Shown here: one piece after another, positions 33,563 to 41,935 of the stretch | How the letters are laid out: each line of letters begins with the position of its first letter | How positions within the stretch are numbered: position 1 is the stretch's first letter | NCBI GenBank assembly: GCA_944386495.1 | Contig: CALXBE010000002.1 | Coordinates: forward strand, 62,001 to 126,000 | DNA from: an uncultured Gemmiger sp. | GTDB taxonomy: Bacteria > Bacillota > Clostridia > Oscillospirales > Ruminococcaceae | Direction of reading: 5' to 3' | Length of the DNA: 64,000 bases | The notes under the pieces: model-generated | What the model saw: the letters and a program-made list of their open reading frames with translations, nothing else | Databases searched by the model: none | What the model was told of the DNA's origin: nothing | Program-made: the position numbers and the translations under genes

Positions 33563-36500
33563 TTACTTGGTTTTCTGGGCATAGAATGCCTCAATCTGGG
33601 CCTGTTCGCTGTCCAGACCCTTTTCCTCGGCCTGGGCAATGAGCCGGAGCATCCGGTCATAGTCGTGGGGGAGAACCTTCTTGAACTTGGGCAGATAGCT
33701 GCCGAAGTCCTCCAGAATGGCCTTTCCACGGGGGCTGCCGGTGGCTTCCACATGGGCCTTGATCAGCTCTTTCAGGGTGGCCACATCGTACTTGTGTTCC
33801 ACCGGCTCCAGGCTTACCATGTCCTTGTTTACCCGCTGATAGAAGTCCCAGTTTTCATCCAGAACATAGGCGATACCGCCGCTCATGCCGGCGGCAAAAT
33901 TCTTCCCGGTGGGCCCCAGGACCACCACAGTGCCCCCGGTCATATACTCACAGCCGTGGTCGCCCACGCCCTCTACCACGGCCACAGCGCCGCTGTTCCG
34001 GACACAGAACCGCTCACCGGCCACGCCGTTGATGAAGGCTTTGCCCTGGGTAGCGCCGTAGAGGGCCACATTTCCGATGATGATGTTTTCTTCCGGTTTG
34101 AAGGTGACACGGGAATCAGGGCGGACGATCAGCTTGCCGCCGCTGAGACCCTTGCCCAGATAGTCGTTGCAGTCTCCGGTCAGTTCCAGGGTAAGACCCT
34201 GGGGGATAAAGCTGCCGAAGCTCTGGCCGCCGCTGCCGGTACACTTGACCACGAAGGTATCTTCGGGCAGGGTGTTGCCGTATTTCCGGGTGATTTCACT
34301 GCCGAAAATGGTGCCGAAGGCCCGGTCAGTATTGCCTACCTTTACCTCAATGGTCTTGGGAGTGCCCTTCTCAAAGGCAGGCTTGAACTTCTTCATCAGG
34401 ACCTGCATATCCTTGGTCTCTTCCAGCTGGAAGTCGTAGCTGTCGCCGGGCTGGAAGTGGACGGAGCTGTCCTCTACCAGAGGATTGTGGAGGAGCCTGT
34501 TCAGGTTAAGGTGGGCGGCCCGGCTCCCCTGAATATTGGTCTTCATCCGGAGCAGGTCGGTGCGGCCCACCAGCTCGTTGATGGTCCGGACTCCCAGCTT
34601 GGCCATATACTCCCGCAGCTCCTGGGCAATGAAGAGCATGAAGTTCATAACATACTCCGGTTTGCCCTTGAAATTCTTCCGCAATTCGGGGTTCTGGGTG
34701 CAGATACCCACAGGGCAGGTGTCCAGATTGCAGACCCGCATCATGACACAGCCCATGGTCACCAGGGGAGCGGTGGCAAAACCGAACTCCTCGGCGCCCA
34801 GAATGGCGGCAATGGCTACATCCCGGCCGTCCATCAGCTTGGAGTCTACCTCCAGCCGAACCCGGGAGCGGAGACCGTTCATGATCAGGCTCTGGTGGGT
34901 CTCTGCCAGACCCAGCTCCCAGGGCAGACCCGCATTCCGGATACTGTTGGTGGGGGCGGCTCCGGTGCCGCCGTCATACCCGGAAATCAGGATGACCTGA
35001 GCGCCGGCCTTGGCTACGCCGCTGGCAATGGTACCTACCCCGGCCTCGGACACCAGCTTGACATTGATGTCAGCGCTCCGGTTGGAGCACTTCAAATCGT
35101 AAATCAGCTGGGCCAGGTCCTCAATGGAATAGATGTCGTGGTGGGGCGGGGGACTGATAAGCCCCACACCGGTGGTGCTGTGCCGGGTCTTGGCTACCCA
35201 GGGATAGACCTTGTTGCCGGGCAGCTGTCCGCCCTCGCCGGGCTTGGCGCCCTGGGCCAGCTTGATCTGGATTTCCTTGGCGGAAACCAGGTACTTGCTG
35301 GTCACCCCAAACCGGGCGCTGGCCACCTGCTTGATGGCACTGTTGGAGAGGGTGCCGTACCGCTCCTCGTCCTCTCCGCCCTCGCCGCAGTTGCTCTTGC
35401 CACCCAGCCGGTTCATGGCAATGGCCATGCACTCGTGGGCTTCCTTGCTGAGGGCACCGTAACTCATGGCACCGGTTTTGAACCGCTTGACGATCTCGCT
35501 GGCCGGTTCCACTTCCTCCAGAGGAATCCCTTCTTCGGGATAGTTGAACTCCAACAGGCTCCGAAGGTGAGCACCGTCGGTGGTGGCGTTCTCCACGGCG
35601 GAGGTGTACTCCTTGAACAGGTCATAGTTCCCGGTCCAGGTGGCCTGCTGCAGCAGGTGGATGGTCTGGGGATTGTACAGGTGTTCTTCTTTTCCGGAAC
35701 GGAATTTCTTGAACCCTACGCTGTCCAGTTCCAGGCTGATTCCCAGGCCCATGGGGTCAAAGGCTTGCTGATGTTTGGCCTCCATGTCTGCCTGGATATC
35801 TTCCAGGGTGATACCCTCCACCCGGCTGACCGTGTTGGTAAAGTATTTTTCAATGACCGGGGTGCTGATACCCACCGCCTCGAAAATCTGGCTGCCCTGG
35901 TAGCTCTGGATGGTGGAAATACCCATCTTGCCGGCAATCTTTACAATACCGCCCAGAATGGCCTTGTCGTAGTCCTCCACGGCGGCGTAGAAATCCTTGT
36001 CCAGCAGACCCTGCTCAATCAGTTCCCCGATGGTCTCCTGGGCCAGGTAGGGGTTGATGGCGCAGGCGCCGTATCCCAGCAGGGTGGCAAAATCGTGGAC
36101 TTCCCGGGGTTCGCCGCTTTCCAGAATCAGGGCCACGGCGGTCTTTTTCTTGGTCCGGACCAGGTGCTTGGAGACAGCGCTCACCGCCAGCAGGCTGGGA
36201 ATGGGCAGATGGTACTCGTCGATTTCCCGGTCGGAAAGGATGAGAATGTTGGCCCCGTCCCGATAGGCCCGGTCTACTTCAATAAAGAGCCGGTCAATGG
36301 CCTGCTCCAGGGTGGTTCCCATATAGTAGGTGATGGGAAGGACCGCAACCTTGAACCCGGGAACATTCATCCCCTTGATTTTCAAAAGGTCGGTCTCGGT
36401 GAGGATGGGGTTGTCGATTTTCAGGACCTTGCAGTTATCCGCCTTCTCCTCCAGCAGGTTGCCGTGGCTGCCCACATAGACGGTGGTGCTGGTGACTACC

Positions 36501-38098
36501 TTCTCCCGCAGAGCGTCAATGGGCGGGTTGGTGACCTGGGCAAACATCTGTTTGAAGTAGTTGAAAAGGGGAGGCCGGTGGACACTGAGGCAGGCCAAGG
36601 GGGTATCCACACCCATGGCGTTGGTGGGTTCCAGGCCGGTCTTGGCCATGGGCAGGATGCCGGAGGATACATCCCCGTAGTCGTACCCAAAGGTTTTCTG
36701 GAGACGGACCAGTTCCTCGTGGGAGTAGCTCTGAATCTTCCGGTTGGGAATCTTCAAATCGGCCAGATTTACCAGGTTCCGGTCGATCCATTCCCCGTAG
36801 GGCTGGCGGGAAGCGTAATCCATTTTCAGGGCTTCATCGTCCAGAATCTCCCCCTTGACGGTGTCAATGAGAAGCATTTTTCCGGGGCGGAGCCGGTCCT
36901 TCTTTACGATCTGGTCCTGGGGAATATCCAGGACACCTACCTCGCTGGACAGAATCACCCGTCCGTCAGCGGTGATATAGTACCGGCTGGGACGCAGACC
37001 GTTCCGGTCCAGCACCGCACCCATCACATCGCCGTCGCTGAACAGGATGGCAGCAGGGCCGTCCCAGGGCTCCAGCATGGTGGCGTAGTACTGGTAGAAG
37101 TCCCGCTTCTTCCGGTCCATGCTCTTGTCGTTGCTCCAGGGCTCGGGGATGGTCACCATGACAGCCCGGGGCAGGGGCATCCCGCTCATGACCAGAAATT
37201 CCAGGGTGTTGTCCAGCATAGCGCTGTCGCTGCCCTCCTGGTTGATGATGGGGAGTACCTTCATCATATCCTCTTTCAGCAAATCGCTGCTGATGGTCTC
37301 CTCCCGGGCCAGCATGGTATCGGCGTTGCCCCGGATGGTGTTGATCTCGCCGTTGTGGAGGATGAACCGGTTGGGATGAGCCCGCTTCCAGCTGGGGCTG
37401 GTGTTGGTGGAGAAACGGCTGTGGACCATTCCGATGGCGCTTTCGTAGTCCTCGTCCTGCAGGTCCAGATAGAAATTGCGAAGTTCGCCCACCAGGAACA
37501 TGCCCTTGTACACAATGGTACGGCTGGAAAGACTGCACACATAGCTGCCGTTGTTGCTCTGCTCGAACACCCGGCGGATGATGTACAGCTTCCGGTCAAA
37601 GTCCAGACCCCGGGCACAGTGCCGGGGCTTTTTTACAAAGCACTGCCAGATGCTGGGCATGCAGTCCTTTGCCTTCTGGCCCAGAATTTCTGCCTGCACC
37701 GGAACCTGCCGCCAGGCCAGAAATTCCACTTCCTCTTTTTTGCAGATGATTTCAAACATCTTCATGGCCTGGGTCCGGCGGTGTTCGTCCTGGTCAAAGA
37801 AGAACATACCTACCCCGTAATCCCGCTCCGCAGGAAGTTCCAGACCCATCCGGGCGGATTCCTTGGAGAAGAACTTGTGGCTGATTTGGAGAAGAATGCC
37901 GACACCGTCGCCGGTTTTGCCTTCGGCATCCTTGCCGGCCCGGTGTTCCAGATGCTCCACAATGTGGAGTGCATCCGTAACGGTCTGATGGGATTTCCGT
38001 CCCTTTACATCTACAACGGCACCAATGCCGCAGTTGTCATGCTCAAACCGAGATTCGTACAGTCCCGCAGGGGAACTGCGCTGGGTAAAGTTTTCCAT
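33563..38098 (-). CDS. gltB: Glutamate synthase large subunit
   Basis: 1511 aa. The class II glutaminase domain starts at Cys22 in FEHDNCGIGAVVDV, so ~21 residues form a cleaved propeptide. The central and FMN-binding domains contain GEGGEDEERY, KPGEGGQLPG and SGYDGGTGAAP. The Fe-S cysteines are in CVMMRVCNLDTCPVGICTQ. The C-terminal GXGXG beta-helix follows (GGKLIVRP, NVALYGATQGKAF). It converts glutamine and 2-oxoglutarate to two glutamates. The start at 38098 has AAGG upstream and places the Cys correctly; the open frame extends further but would run into the leader hairpin. Confidence 0.95.
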   Translation of the reverse strand: MENFTQRSSPAGLYESRFEHDNCGIGAVVDVKGRKSHQTVTDALHIVEHLEHRAGKDAEGKTGDGVGILLQISHKFFSKESARMGLELPAERDYGVGMFFFDQDEHRRTQAMKMFEIICKKEEVEFLAWRQVPVQAEILGQKAKDCMPSIWQCFVKKPRHCARGLDFDRKLYIIRRVFEQSNNGSYVCSLSSRTIVYKGMFLVGELRNFYLDLQDEDYESAIGMVHSRFSTNTSPSWKRAHPNRFILHNGEINTIRGNADTMLAREETISSDLLKEDMMKVLPIINQEGSDSAMLDNTLEFLVMSGMPLPRAVMVTIPEPWSNDKSMDRKKRDFYQYYATMLEPWDGPAAILFSDGDVMGAVLDRNGLRPSRYYITADGRVILSSEVGVLDIPQDQIVKKDRLRPGKMLLIDTVKGEILDDEALKMDYASRQPYGEWIDRNLVNLADLKIPNRKIQSYSHEELVRLQKTFGYDYGDVSSGILPMAKTGLEPTNAMGVDTPLACLSVHRPPLFNYFKQMFAQVTNPPIDALREKVVTSTTVYVGSHGNLLEEKADNCKVLKIDNPILTETDLLKIKGMNVPGFKVAVLPITYYMGTTLEQAIDRLFIEVDRAYRDGANILILSDREIDEYHLPIPSLLAVSAVSKHLVRTKKKTAVALILESGEPREVHDFATLLGYGACAINPYLAQETIGELIEQGLLDKDFYAAVEDYDKAILGGIVKIAGKMGISTIQSYQGSQIFEAVGISTPVIEKYFTNTVSRVEGITLEDIQADMEAKHQQAFDPMGLGISLELDSVGFKKFRSGKEEHLYNPQTIHLLQQATWTGNYDLFKEYTSAVENATTDGAHLRSLLEFNYPEEGIPLEEVEPASEIVKRFKTGAMSYGALSKEAHECMAIAMNRLGGKSNCGEGGEDEERYGTLSNSAIKQVASARFGVTSKYLVSAKEIQIKLAQGAKPGEGGQLPGNKVYPWVAKTRHSTTGVGLISPPPHHDIYSIEDLAQLIYDLKCSNRSADINVKLVSEAGVGTIASGVAKAGAQVILISGYDGGTGAAPTNSIRNAGLPWELGLAETHQSLIMNGLRSRVRLEVDSKLMDGRDVAIAAILGAEEFGFATAPLVTMGCVMMRVCNLDTCPVGICTQNPELRKNFKGKPEYVMNFMLFIAQELREYMAKLGVRTINELVGRTDLLRMKTNIQGSRAAHLNLNRLLHNPLVEDSSVHFQPGDSYDFQLEETKDMQVLMKKFKPAFEKGTPKTIEVKVGNTDRAFGTIFGSEITRKYGNTLPEDTFVVKCTGSGGQSFGSFIPQGLTLELTGDCNDYLGKGLSGGKLIVRPDSRVTFKPEENIIIGNVALYGATQGKAFINGVAGERFCVRNSGAVAVVEGVGDHGCEYMTGGTVVVLGPTGKNFAAGMSGGIAYVLDENWDFYQRVNKDMVSLEPVEHKYDVATLKELIKAHVEATGSPRGKAILEDFGSYLPKFKKVLPHDYDRMLRLIAQAEEKGLDSEQAQIEAFYAQKTK

Positions 38099-38126
38099 AG
38101 CCTTATCCCTCGTTTCGTGTGTAATG

Positions 38127-38178
38127 AAAAAAGGCGCTCCCAGGCCGGGAGACAGACTCCGCACGGTCCGGGAACGCC
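38127..38178 (-). terminator. Terminator-like attenuator in the gltB leader
   Basis: On the minus strand an 11-bp stem (GGCGTTCCCGG with CCTGGGAGCGCC) encloses a second stem (CGGAG/CTCCCG) and is followed by six T (A run at 38127-38132). It lies between the gltB promoter and gltB, about 10 nt after the predicted RNA 5' end, so most transcripts should stop here unless an antitermination event occurs. Confidence 0.7.
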
Positions 38179-38195
38179 ATTGTTCCAACGGATTC

Positions 38196-38224
38196 AGTAT
38201 ACTATATATTCCCCGGAATTGCAA
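38196..38224 (-). promoter_or_regulatory. gltBD promoter
   Basis: Minus strand: -35 TTGCAA (38219-38224), 17-nt spacer, -10 TATACT (38196-38201). Transcription would begin near 38189. Confidence 0.75.
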
Positions 38225-38241
38225 CCGGAAAAGTTTGCACC

Positions 38242-38652
38242 TTACCGGCGCTTGAGTTCGGCCAGAATCTCGGTGAGAAGCTGCTCGGTGGTGGGGCCTT
38301 TGGGAGCGGCTTTGGCAGCCTCTGCGGCCTTGTCCCGGCGGGCGGCTTCCTGGAATTTGTTGATGGCCTTTACCATGAGAAATACCGCAAAGGCGGTGAT
38401 CAGGAAGGTGATCACATTCTGCAGGAAGTTGCCGTAGGTGATCTGGGCGGCATTCTCTCCCAGCCCCAGGGTGATGGAAAAGCTGGTAAAGTCGATTCCT
38501 CCGGTAAACAGACCGATGAGGGGCATGAGAATGTCGGCTACCAGGCTGTTGGCAATGCTGGTAAAGGCACCGCCTACCACAACGCCTACGGCCATGTCCA
38601 GAAGATTGCCCCGGAGAGCAAACTTCTTGAATTCATTCATAAAACTTTTCAT
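38242..38652 (-). CDS. mscL: Large-conductance mechanosensitive channel
   Basis: 136 aa. It has the MscL layout: amphipathic N-helix (FKKFALRGNLLDMAVGVVVGGAF), TM1, periplasmic loop with a Gly-rich patch, TM2 (NVITFLITAFAVFLMVKAIN) and a charged C-terminal helix bundle (TEQLLTEILAELKRR). It opens under high membrane tension to release solutes during hypo-osmotic shock. AAGGAA lies before the ATG. It is 12 nt behind mrp in the same operon. Confidence 0.96.
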   Translation of the reverse strand: MKSFMNEFKKFALRGNLLDMAVGVVVGGAFTSIANSLVADILMPLIGLFTGGIDFTSFSITLGLGENAAQITYGNFLQNVITFLITAFAVFLMVKAINKFQEAARRDKAAEAAKAAPKGPTTEQLLTEILAELKRR

Positions 38653-38664
38653 AACGGGATTTCC

Positions 38665-39495
38665 TTACAGCAGGGTGGCAATCTTGTCCGCAGCCTGGGC
38701 CAGAGGCTCGGCAGGGTAGGTCTCGATCATGCCGGTGTCTGCAGCCTGGGCCAGTGCGGGGTCCATGGGGACCTTGGCCAGGACTTCCAGACCGTGGTTG
38801 GCGGCGATTTCGTCCACATGGCTCTCGCCGAAAATCTGAATTTTCTTGCCGCAGTCAGGGCAGGTGAAGTAGCTCATGTTCTCCACAATGCCCAGGATAG
38901 GCACATTCATCATCTGGGCCATGTTGACAGCCTTGGCAACGATCATGCCTACCAGTTCCTGGGGGCTGGCAACCACAATGATACCGTCAACCGGCAGGCT
39001 CTGGAATACGGTCAGGGGAACATCGCCGGTTCCCGGAGGCATATCTACAAACATGAAATCCACATCCTGCCAGATAACATCCTGCCAGAACTGCTTGACA
39101 GCCCCGGCAATGACGGGACCGCGCCATACAACGGGGTCCTCCTCATTGTCCAGCAGCAGGTTGATGCTCATGACCTGGATTCCGGTGCGGCTCTGGATGG
39201 GCCAGATGCCGTCCTGGTCAGCCATGGCCTTGCCGTGAATGCCAAACAGCTTGGGAATGCTGGGGCCGGTAATATCCCCGTCCAGAACGCCTACGGAGTA
39301 GCCCTTGCGGCGCATGGCAACAGCCAGCATGGCGCTGGTCATGCTTTTGCCTACACCGCCCTTGCCGGAGACAACTCCGATGACCTTACTGATACGGCTC
39401 TTGGCGTGAGGGGCTTCCTTGGCGGGAGCGCCGGAGGTACGGCTGGAGCAGTTGGCAGAGCAGCTGCTGCAATCGTGATTACATTCTTGACTCAT
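38665..39495 (-). CDS. Mrp/NBP35-type Fe-S cluster carrier ATPase
   Basis: 276 aa. The deviant Walker A SGKGGVGKS (~43-51) marks MinD/Mrp P-loop ATPases. VDMPPGTGDVPLT and the C-terminal FTCPDCGKKIQIFG (CxxC, cluster ligands at the dimer interface) are typical of ApbC/Nbp35. A second Cys group (CNHDCSSCSANC) lies at the very N-terminus. The start at 39495 has AAAGGAG 8-9 nt upstream; the long upstream open frame is a shadow of the opposite-strand flippase gene. It probably carries [4Fe-4S] clusters to apo-proteins. Confidence 0.92.
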   Translation of the reverse strand: MSQECNHDCSSCSANCSSRTSGAPAKEAPHAKSRISKVIGVVSGKGGVGKSMTSAMLAVAMRRKGYSVGVLDGDITGPSIPKLFGIHGKAMADQDGIWPIQSRTGIQVMSINLLLDNEEDPVVWRGPVIAGAVKQFWQDVIWQDVDFMFVDMPPGTGDVPLTVFQSLPVDGIIVVASPQELVGMIVAKAVNMAQMMNVPILGIVENMSYFTCPDCGKKIQIFGESHVDEIAANHGLEVLAKVPMDPALAQAADTGMIETYPAEPLAQAADKIATLL

Positions 39496-39553
39496 TCTTC
39501 TATCTCCTTTCGCATAAACCCCGTATGGGGCTGCGATTTCATTCGCAATCCTC

Positions 39554-39582
39554 ATTGTAGCACAATTTTCTCCTGGATACAA
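39554..39582 (-). promoter_or_regulatory. Promoter of mrp-mscL
   Basis: Minus strand: -35 TTGTAT (39577-39582), 17-nt spacer, -10 TACAAT (39554-39559). Confidence 0.65.
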
Positions 39583-39639
39583 CCGTATAATTGACCGGTT
39601 GAACCGCATAGGCTGTATGGAAAAACAGGGGGTGTGCAA

Positions 39640-41148
39640 ATGAACCGATACTTTAAAAACGCCCTGCTGCTGACCGGGTCGGGGCTGGCCCTGCGGGCCT
39701 TGGGTATGGTGTTCCGGGTGGTGCTGGCGGCCAAGCTGGGCAGCCAGGGAATGGGCGTCTACCAGCTGGTGCTGACCCTCTATAATGTGAGTGTCTCCCT
39801 GGCTACTGCGGGGCTGAGCGTGGCGGCGGCAGGGCTGACCGCCCGGCTTATAAACCAGGAGACAAACCCTACCGGTGCTGTGGGACGAATCACCCTCTTT
39901 GGCCTGGGGCTGGGCAGTCTGGCAGGACTGCTCCAGCTGACTTTGGCAGGACCGGCGGCGGAATACTGGCTGGGAGACCCCAGAGCGGCCCTCTCCCTGC
40001 GGCTGCTGGCCCCCAGCCTTCCCTTTATGGGGATGGCGGCGGTCTGGCGGGGGTATTTTCTGGCACGGCGGGAGGTGGTCCCCAATGTGCTCAGCCAGAT
40101 GGTGGAGCAGCTTCTGCGGATGGGAGTTGTGTTCTGGCTGCTGGACCGTCTTGTTCCCCTGGGGCTGGGGGTGGCCTGCGGAGGGGTCATGCTGGGGACC
40201 AGCCTCAGCGAAGGGATAAGCTGTGGTATCATGTATCTTTGCTATCGGAAGAACCAGCCTTACCGGGAGAAGCCAACCGCCCAATATGACCGGGAAATTT
40301 GGAAAATCATCCTCCCTTTGCAGGGGGACCGGTGCCTGTCCAGCGCCCTTCATGCGGCGGAAAACGCCCTGGTGCCCATCTGCCTGACCCTTTATCTGGG
40401 CAGCCGAACCCAGGCAATAGGAGAGTACGGAGCCTTAAGGGGAATGGCTATGCCGGTAGTGCTGTTTCCCTTCAGCTTTCTGGCTGCTCTGTCTACGCTG
40501 CTTCTTCCCGAAATCACGGCGGCTTATACCCGGCGGCAGTATGGGACCATCCAACGGCTGATTTCCCGGACCATGGTACTTACCTGCGCCATCAGTATTC
40601 TGGCGGGGGGAGCCTGTACCCTCTGCGGCAGACAGGTGGGAGAACTGCTTTACAACGACCCGCAGGTGGGAATCTATCTTATGGCGCTGGGACCCATGAT
40701 CCCTTTTATGTACCTGGAAGGAATGATTGACGGAATCCTCAACGGGCTGGGGGAGCAGGCGGCAGGGTTCCGGTACAGCCTGATAGACAGCATTCTCCGA
40801 ATCATCTGTGTGGGATTGCTGCTGCCCCGGTTTGGAATGAAGGGCTTTCTGGTAATGATGGCGGCCAGCAACTGCATGACCTGCTATCTCAATGTTCACC
40901 GCATGCTGGTGGTGTCCCGGATGAGGATGGAGTGGTGGAACTGGGTGTTCCGGCCTGTGTTTTGCCTGGGCGTTTCCATGCTGGCTGCCTGGCTGCTGGC
41001 AAAAGAGCTTAATCCAGCCAACCTGTGGGAGGAAATCGCTGTGTATGGGGCAGGGTGTGCCCTGTATCTGCCCCTGGTGTGGGTGATGGGAGTAGGGAAG
41101 GCAGTAGGAGAAATAAAAAAATCAAAAAAATCTTCTCAAACGGCTTGA
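39640..41148 (+). CDS. SpoVB-like MOP-superfamily flippase (polysaccharide/lipid II-type)
   Basis: 502 aa, about 14 membrane helices. The N-terminus NALLLTGSGLALRALGMVFRVVLAAKLGSQGMGVYQLV is typical of the SpoVB/YtgP/MurJ-like group of Firmicutes. SpoVB is needed for spore cortex synthesis, but close paralogues serve other polymers, so the exact cargo is uncertain. AGGGGG 7 nt before the ATG at 39640 sets the start; a GTG at 39634 is too close. The stop overlaps the -35 region of the tRNA-Leu promoter. Confidence 0.85.
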   Translation: MNRYFKNALLLTGSGLALRALGMVFRVVLAAKLGSQGMGVYQLVLTLYNVSVSLATAGLSVAAAGLTARLINQETNPTGAVGRITLFGLGLGSLAGLLQLTLAGPAAEYWLGDPRAALSLRLLAPSLPFMGMAAVWRGYFLARREVVPNVLSQMVEQLLRMGVVFWLLDRLVPLGLGVACGGVMLGTSLSEGISCGIMYLCYRKNQPYREKPTAQYDREIWKIILPLQGDRCLSSALHAAENALVPICLTLYLGSRTQAIGEYGALRGMAMPVVLFPFSFLAALSTLLLPEITAAYTRRQYGTIQRLISRTMVLTCAISILAGGACTLCGRQVGELLYNDPQVGIYLMALGPMIPFMYLEGMIDGILNGLGEQAAGFRYSLIDSILRIICVGLLLPRFGMKGFLVMMAASNCMTCYLNVHRMLVVSRMRMEWWNWVFRPVFCLGVSMLAAWLLAKELNPANLWEEIAVYGAGCALYLPLVWVMGVGKAVGEIKKSKKSSQTA

Positions 41149-41172
41149 CATTTTCTGGATTTGGGTTATAAT
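41145..41172 (+). promoter_or_regulatory. tRNA-Leu promoter
   Basis: -35 TTGACA (41145-41150), 16-nt spacer, -10 TATAAT (41167-41172). Both hexamers are perfect. It overlaps the flippase stop codon. Confidence 0.9.
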
Positions 41173-41184
41173 AAATACTGTTCT

Positions 41185-41272
41185 GCGGATGTGGCGGAAT
41201 TGGCAGACGCGCTAGATTCAGGTTCTAGTGGCCCTTAAAGCCGTGGGGGTTCAAGTCCCTTCATCCGCACCA
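41185..41272 (+). tRNA. tRNA-Leu (anticodon CAG)
   Basis: 88 nt including encoded CCA. Acceptor GCGGATG pairs with CATCCGC and the discriminator is A. The anticodon stem CTAGA/TCTAG encloses loop TTCAGGT, giving anticodon CAG. A long class II variable arm is present and the T arm ends with TTCAAGTC, typical of leucine tRNAs. Confidence 0.95.
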
Positions 41273-41276
41273 ACAA

Positions 41277-41314
41277 TAAAAAAGAGCCGGTCCTATGGGA
41301 CCGGCTCTTTTTTA
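41277..41314 (+). terminator. tRNA-Leu terminator
   Basis: AAAGAGCCGGTCC/GGACCGGCTCTTT stem with a short loop and flanking A/T runs, directly after the tRNA. Confidence 0.9.
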
Positions 41315-41340
41315 TTGTTTGGATGTTGCGGCGAAGGGAC

Positions 41341-41365
41341 TTGAAGCTGGTAAAGTATTTTCCGT
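41341..41365. repeat. 25-bp repeat, copy 1 of 2
   Basis: The 25 bases from 41341 (key part AAGCTGGTAAAGTATTTTCC) recur exactly at 41512-41536. They are part of a non-coding, repeat-rich stretch after tRNA-Leu. Confidence 0.9.
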
Positions 41366-41375
41366 CAAGAAAACA

Positions 41376-41396
41376 GTCCAGTGGACTGTTTTTAGG
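41376..41396. repeat. 21-bp palindromic repeat, copy 1 of 2
   Basis: Contains the palindrome CAGTCCAGTGGACTG (starting one to two bases earlier) followed by TTTTTAGG. The 21 bases recur exactly at 41659-41679. Confidence 0.9.
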
Positions 41397-41439
41397 AAAA
41401 TTGTCCCGCAGAGCTGTGCTCAAGGGACGAAATCTTTTG

Positions 41440-41504
41440 CAAAGCAAAAGATTTCTCAAGTCCCTTCATCCTGGCCTCTTTCTGTACCTGACGGCCGAGC
41501 GTTC
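41440..41504. repeat. ~65-bp repeat carrying the tRNA-Leu 3' end, copy 1 of 2
   Basis: It includes TCAAGTCCCTTCATCC, identical to the T-arm and acceptor 3' half of the tRNA-Leu just upstream (41251-41266), followed by GGCCTCTTTCTG and CCTGACGGC. About 90% identical to 41721-41786. A palindrome TTTTGCAAAGCAAAA precedes it. Confidence 0.88.
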
Positions 41505-41511
41505 CCAAGTT

Positions 41512-41536
41512 TTGAAGCTGGTAAAGTATTTTCCGT
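41512..41536. repeat. 25-bp repeat, copy 2 of 2
   Basis: Exact copy of 41341-41365. Confidence 0.9.
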
Positions 41537-41564
41537 GCGTCGGGATACAGTCCACTGCCTTCAA

Positions 41565-41589
41565 ACTGCCCGGGCTTTCGCCGGGCAGT
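41565..41589. repeat. Perfect 9-bp hairpin within the repeat region
   Basis: ACTGCCCGG (41565-41573) and CCGGGCAGT (41581-41589) with a 7-nt loop. There is no T-run, so it is not a terminator. Confidence 0.7.
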
Positions 41590-41658
41590 TCTCACACCGC
41601 TCCCTTATCCCTCCTTCTCCCCACAAAATCTTGCTTCGCAATCTTTTGCGGGGACCCC

Positions 41659-41679
41659 GTCCAGTGGACTGTTTTTAGG
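41659..41679. repeat. 21-bp palindromic repeat, copy 2 of 2
   Basis: Exact copy of 41376-41396. Confidence 0.9.
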
Positions 41680-41720
41680 CGGAGTGTCTTGAGGGCTGTG
41701 CCCGAAAGACGAAAGCTTTT

Positions 41721-41786
41721 GCGAAGCAAAAAATTTCTCAAGTCCCTTCATCCCGGCCTCTTTCTGCACCTGACGGCTGAGCGTTC
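41721..41786. repeat. ~65-bp repeat carrying the tRNA-Leu 3' end, copy 2 of 2
   Basis: Second copy of the unit at 41440-41504, again containing TCAAGTCCCTTCATCC, the 3' half of tRNA-Leu. The 41315-41871 stretch contains no gene I can support. Open frames on either strand here are artefacts of the repeats. Confidence 0.88.
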
Positions 41787-41871
41787 TTAGAACTTAAAGC
41801 GGTAAAAAATCCGCTGTGAGTAAAAAATATCTCCTATTTTTGGAATTTTTCTTAATTTTTGATAAAGGCCC

Positions 41872-41900
41872 TTCTCAGCTTTCTCGTTTTATGGTAGAAT
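41872..41900 (+). promoter_or_regulatory. Probable promoter of the YccF-family gene
   Basis: -35-like TTCTCA (41872-41877), 17-nt spacer, -10 TAGAAT (41895-41900). Confidence 0.5.
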
Positions 41901-41935
41901 CACAAAACCTGAGAGAGGAAAGGGAGGTATCAAAG

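Noticed and set aside
33665-38437. A 1590-codon plus-strand open frame opposite gltB
   Set aside because: It is antisense to a complete GltB with all catalytic motifs and shows no domain pattern of its own.
41235-41459. Minus-strand frame ending RMKGLEPPRL over the tRNA-Leu
   Set aside because: This peptide is the familiar artefact from reading the antisense of a tRNA 3' end and its repeats; it is not a gene.
41315-41871. CRISPR array
   Set aside because: Repeats are few, of different lengths and irregularly spaced, without uniform spacers or cas genes.
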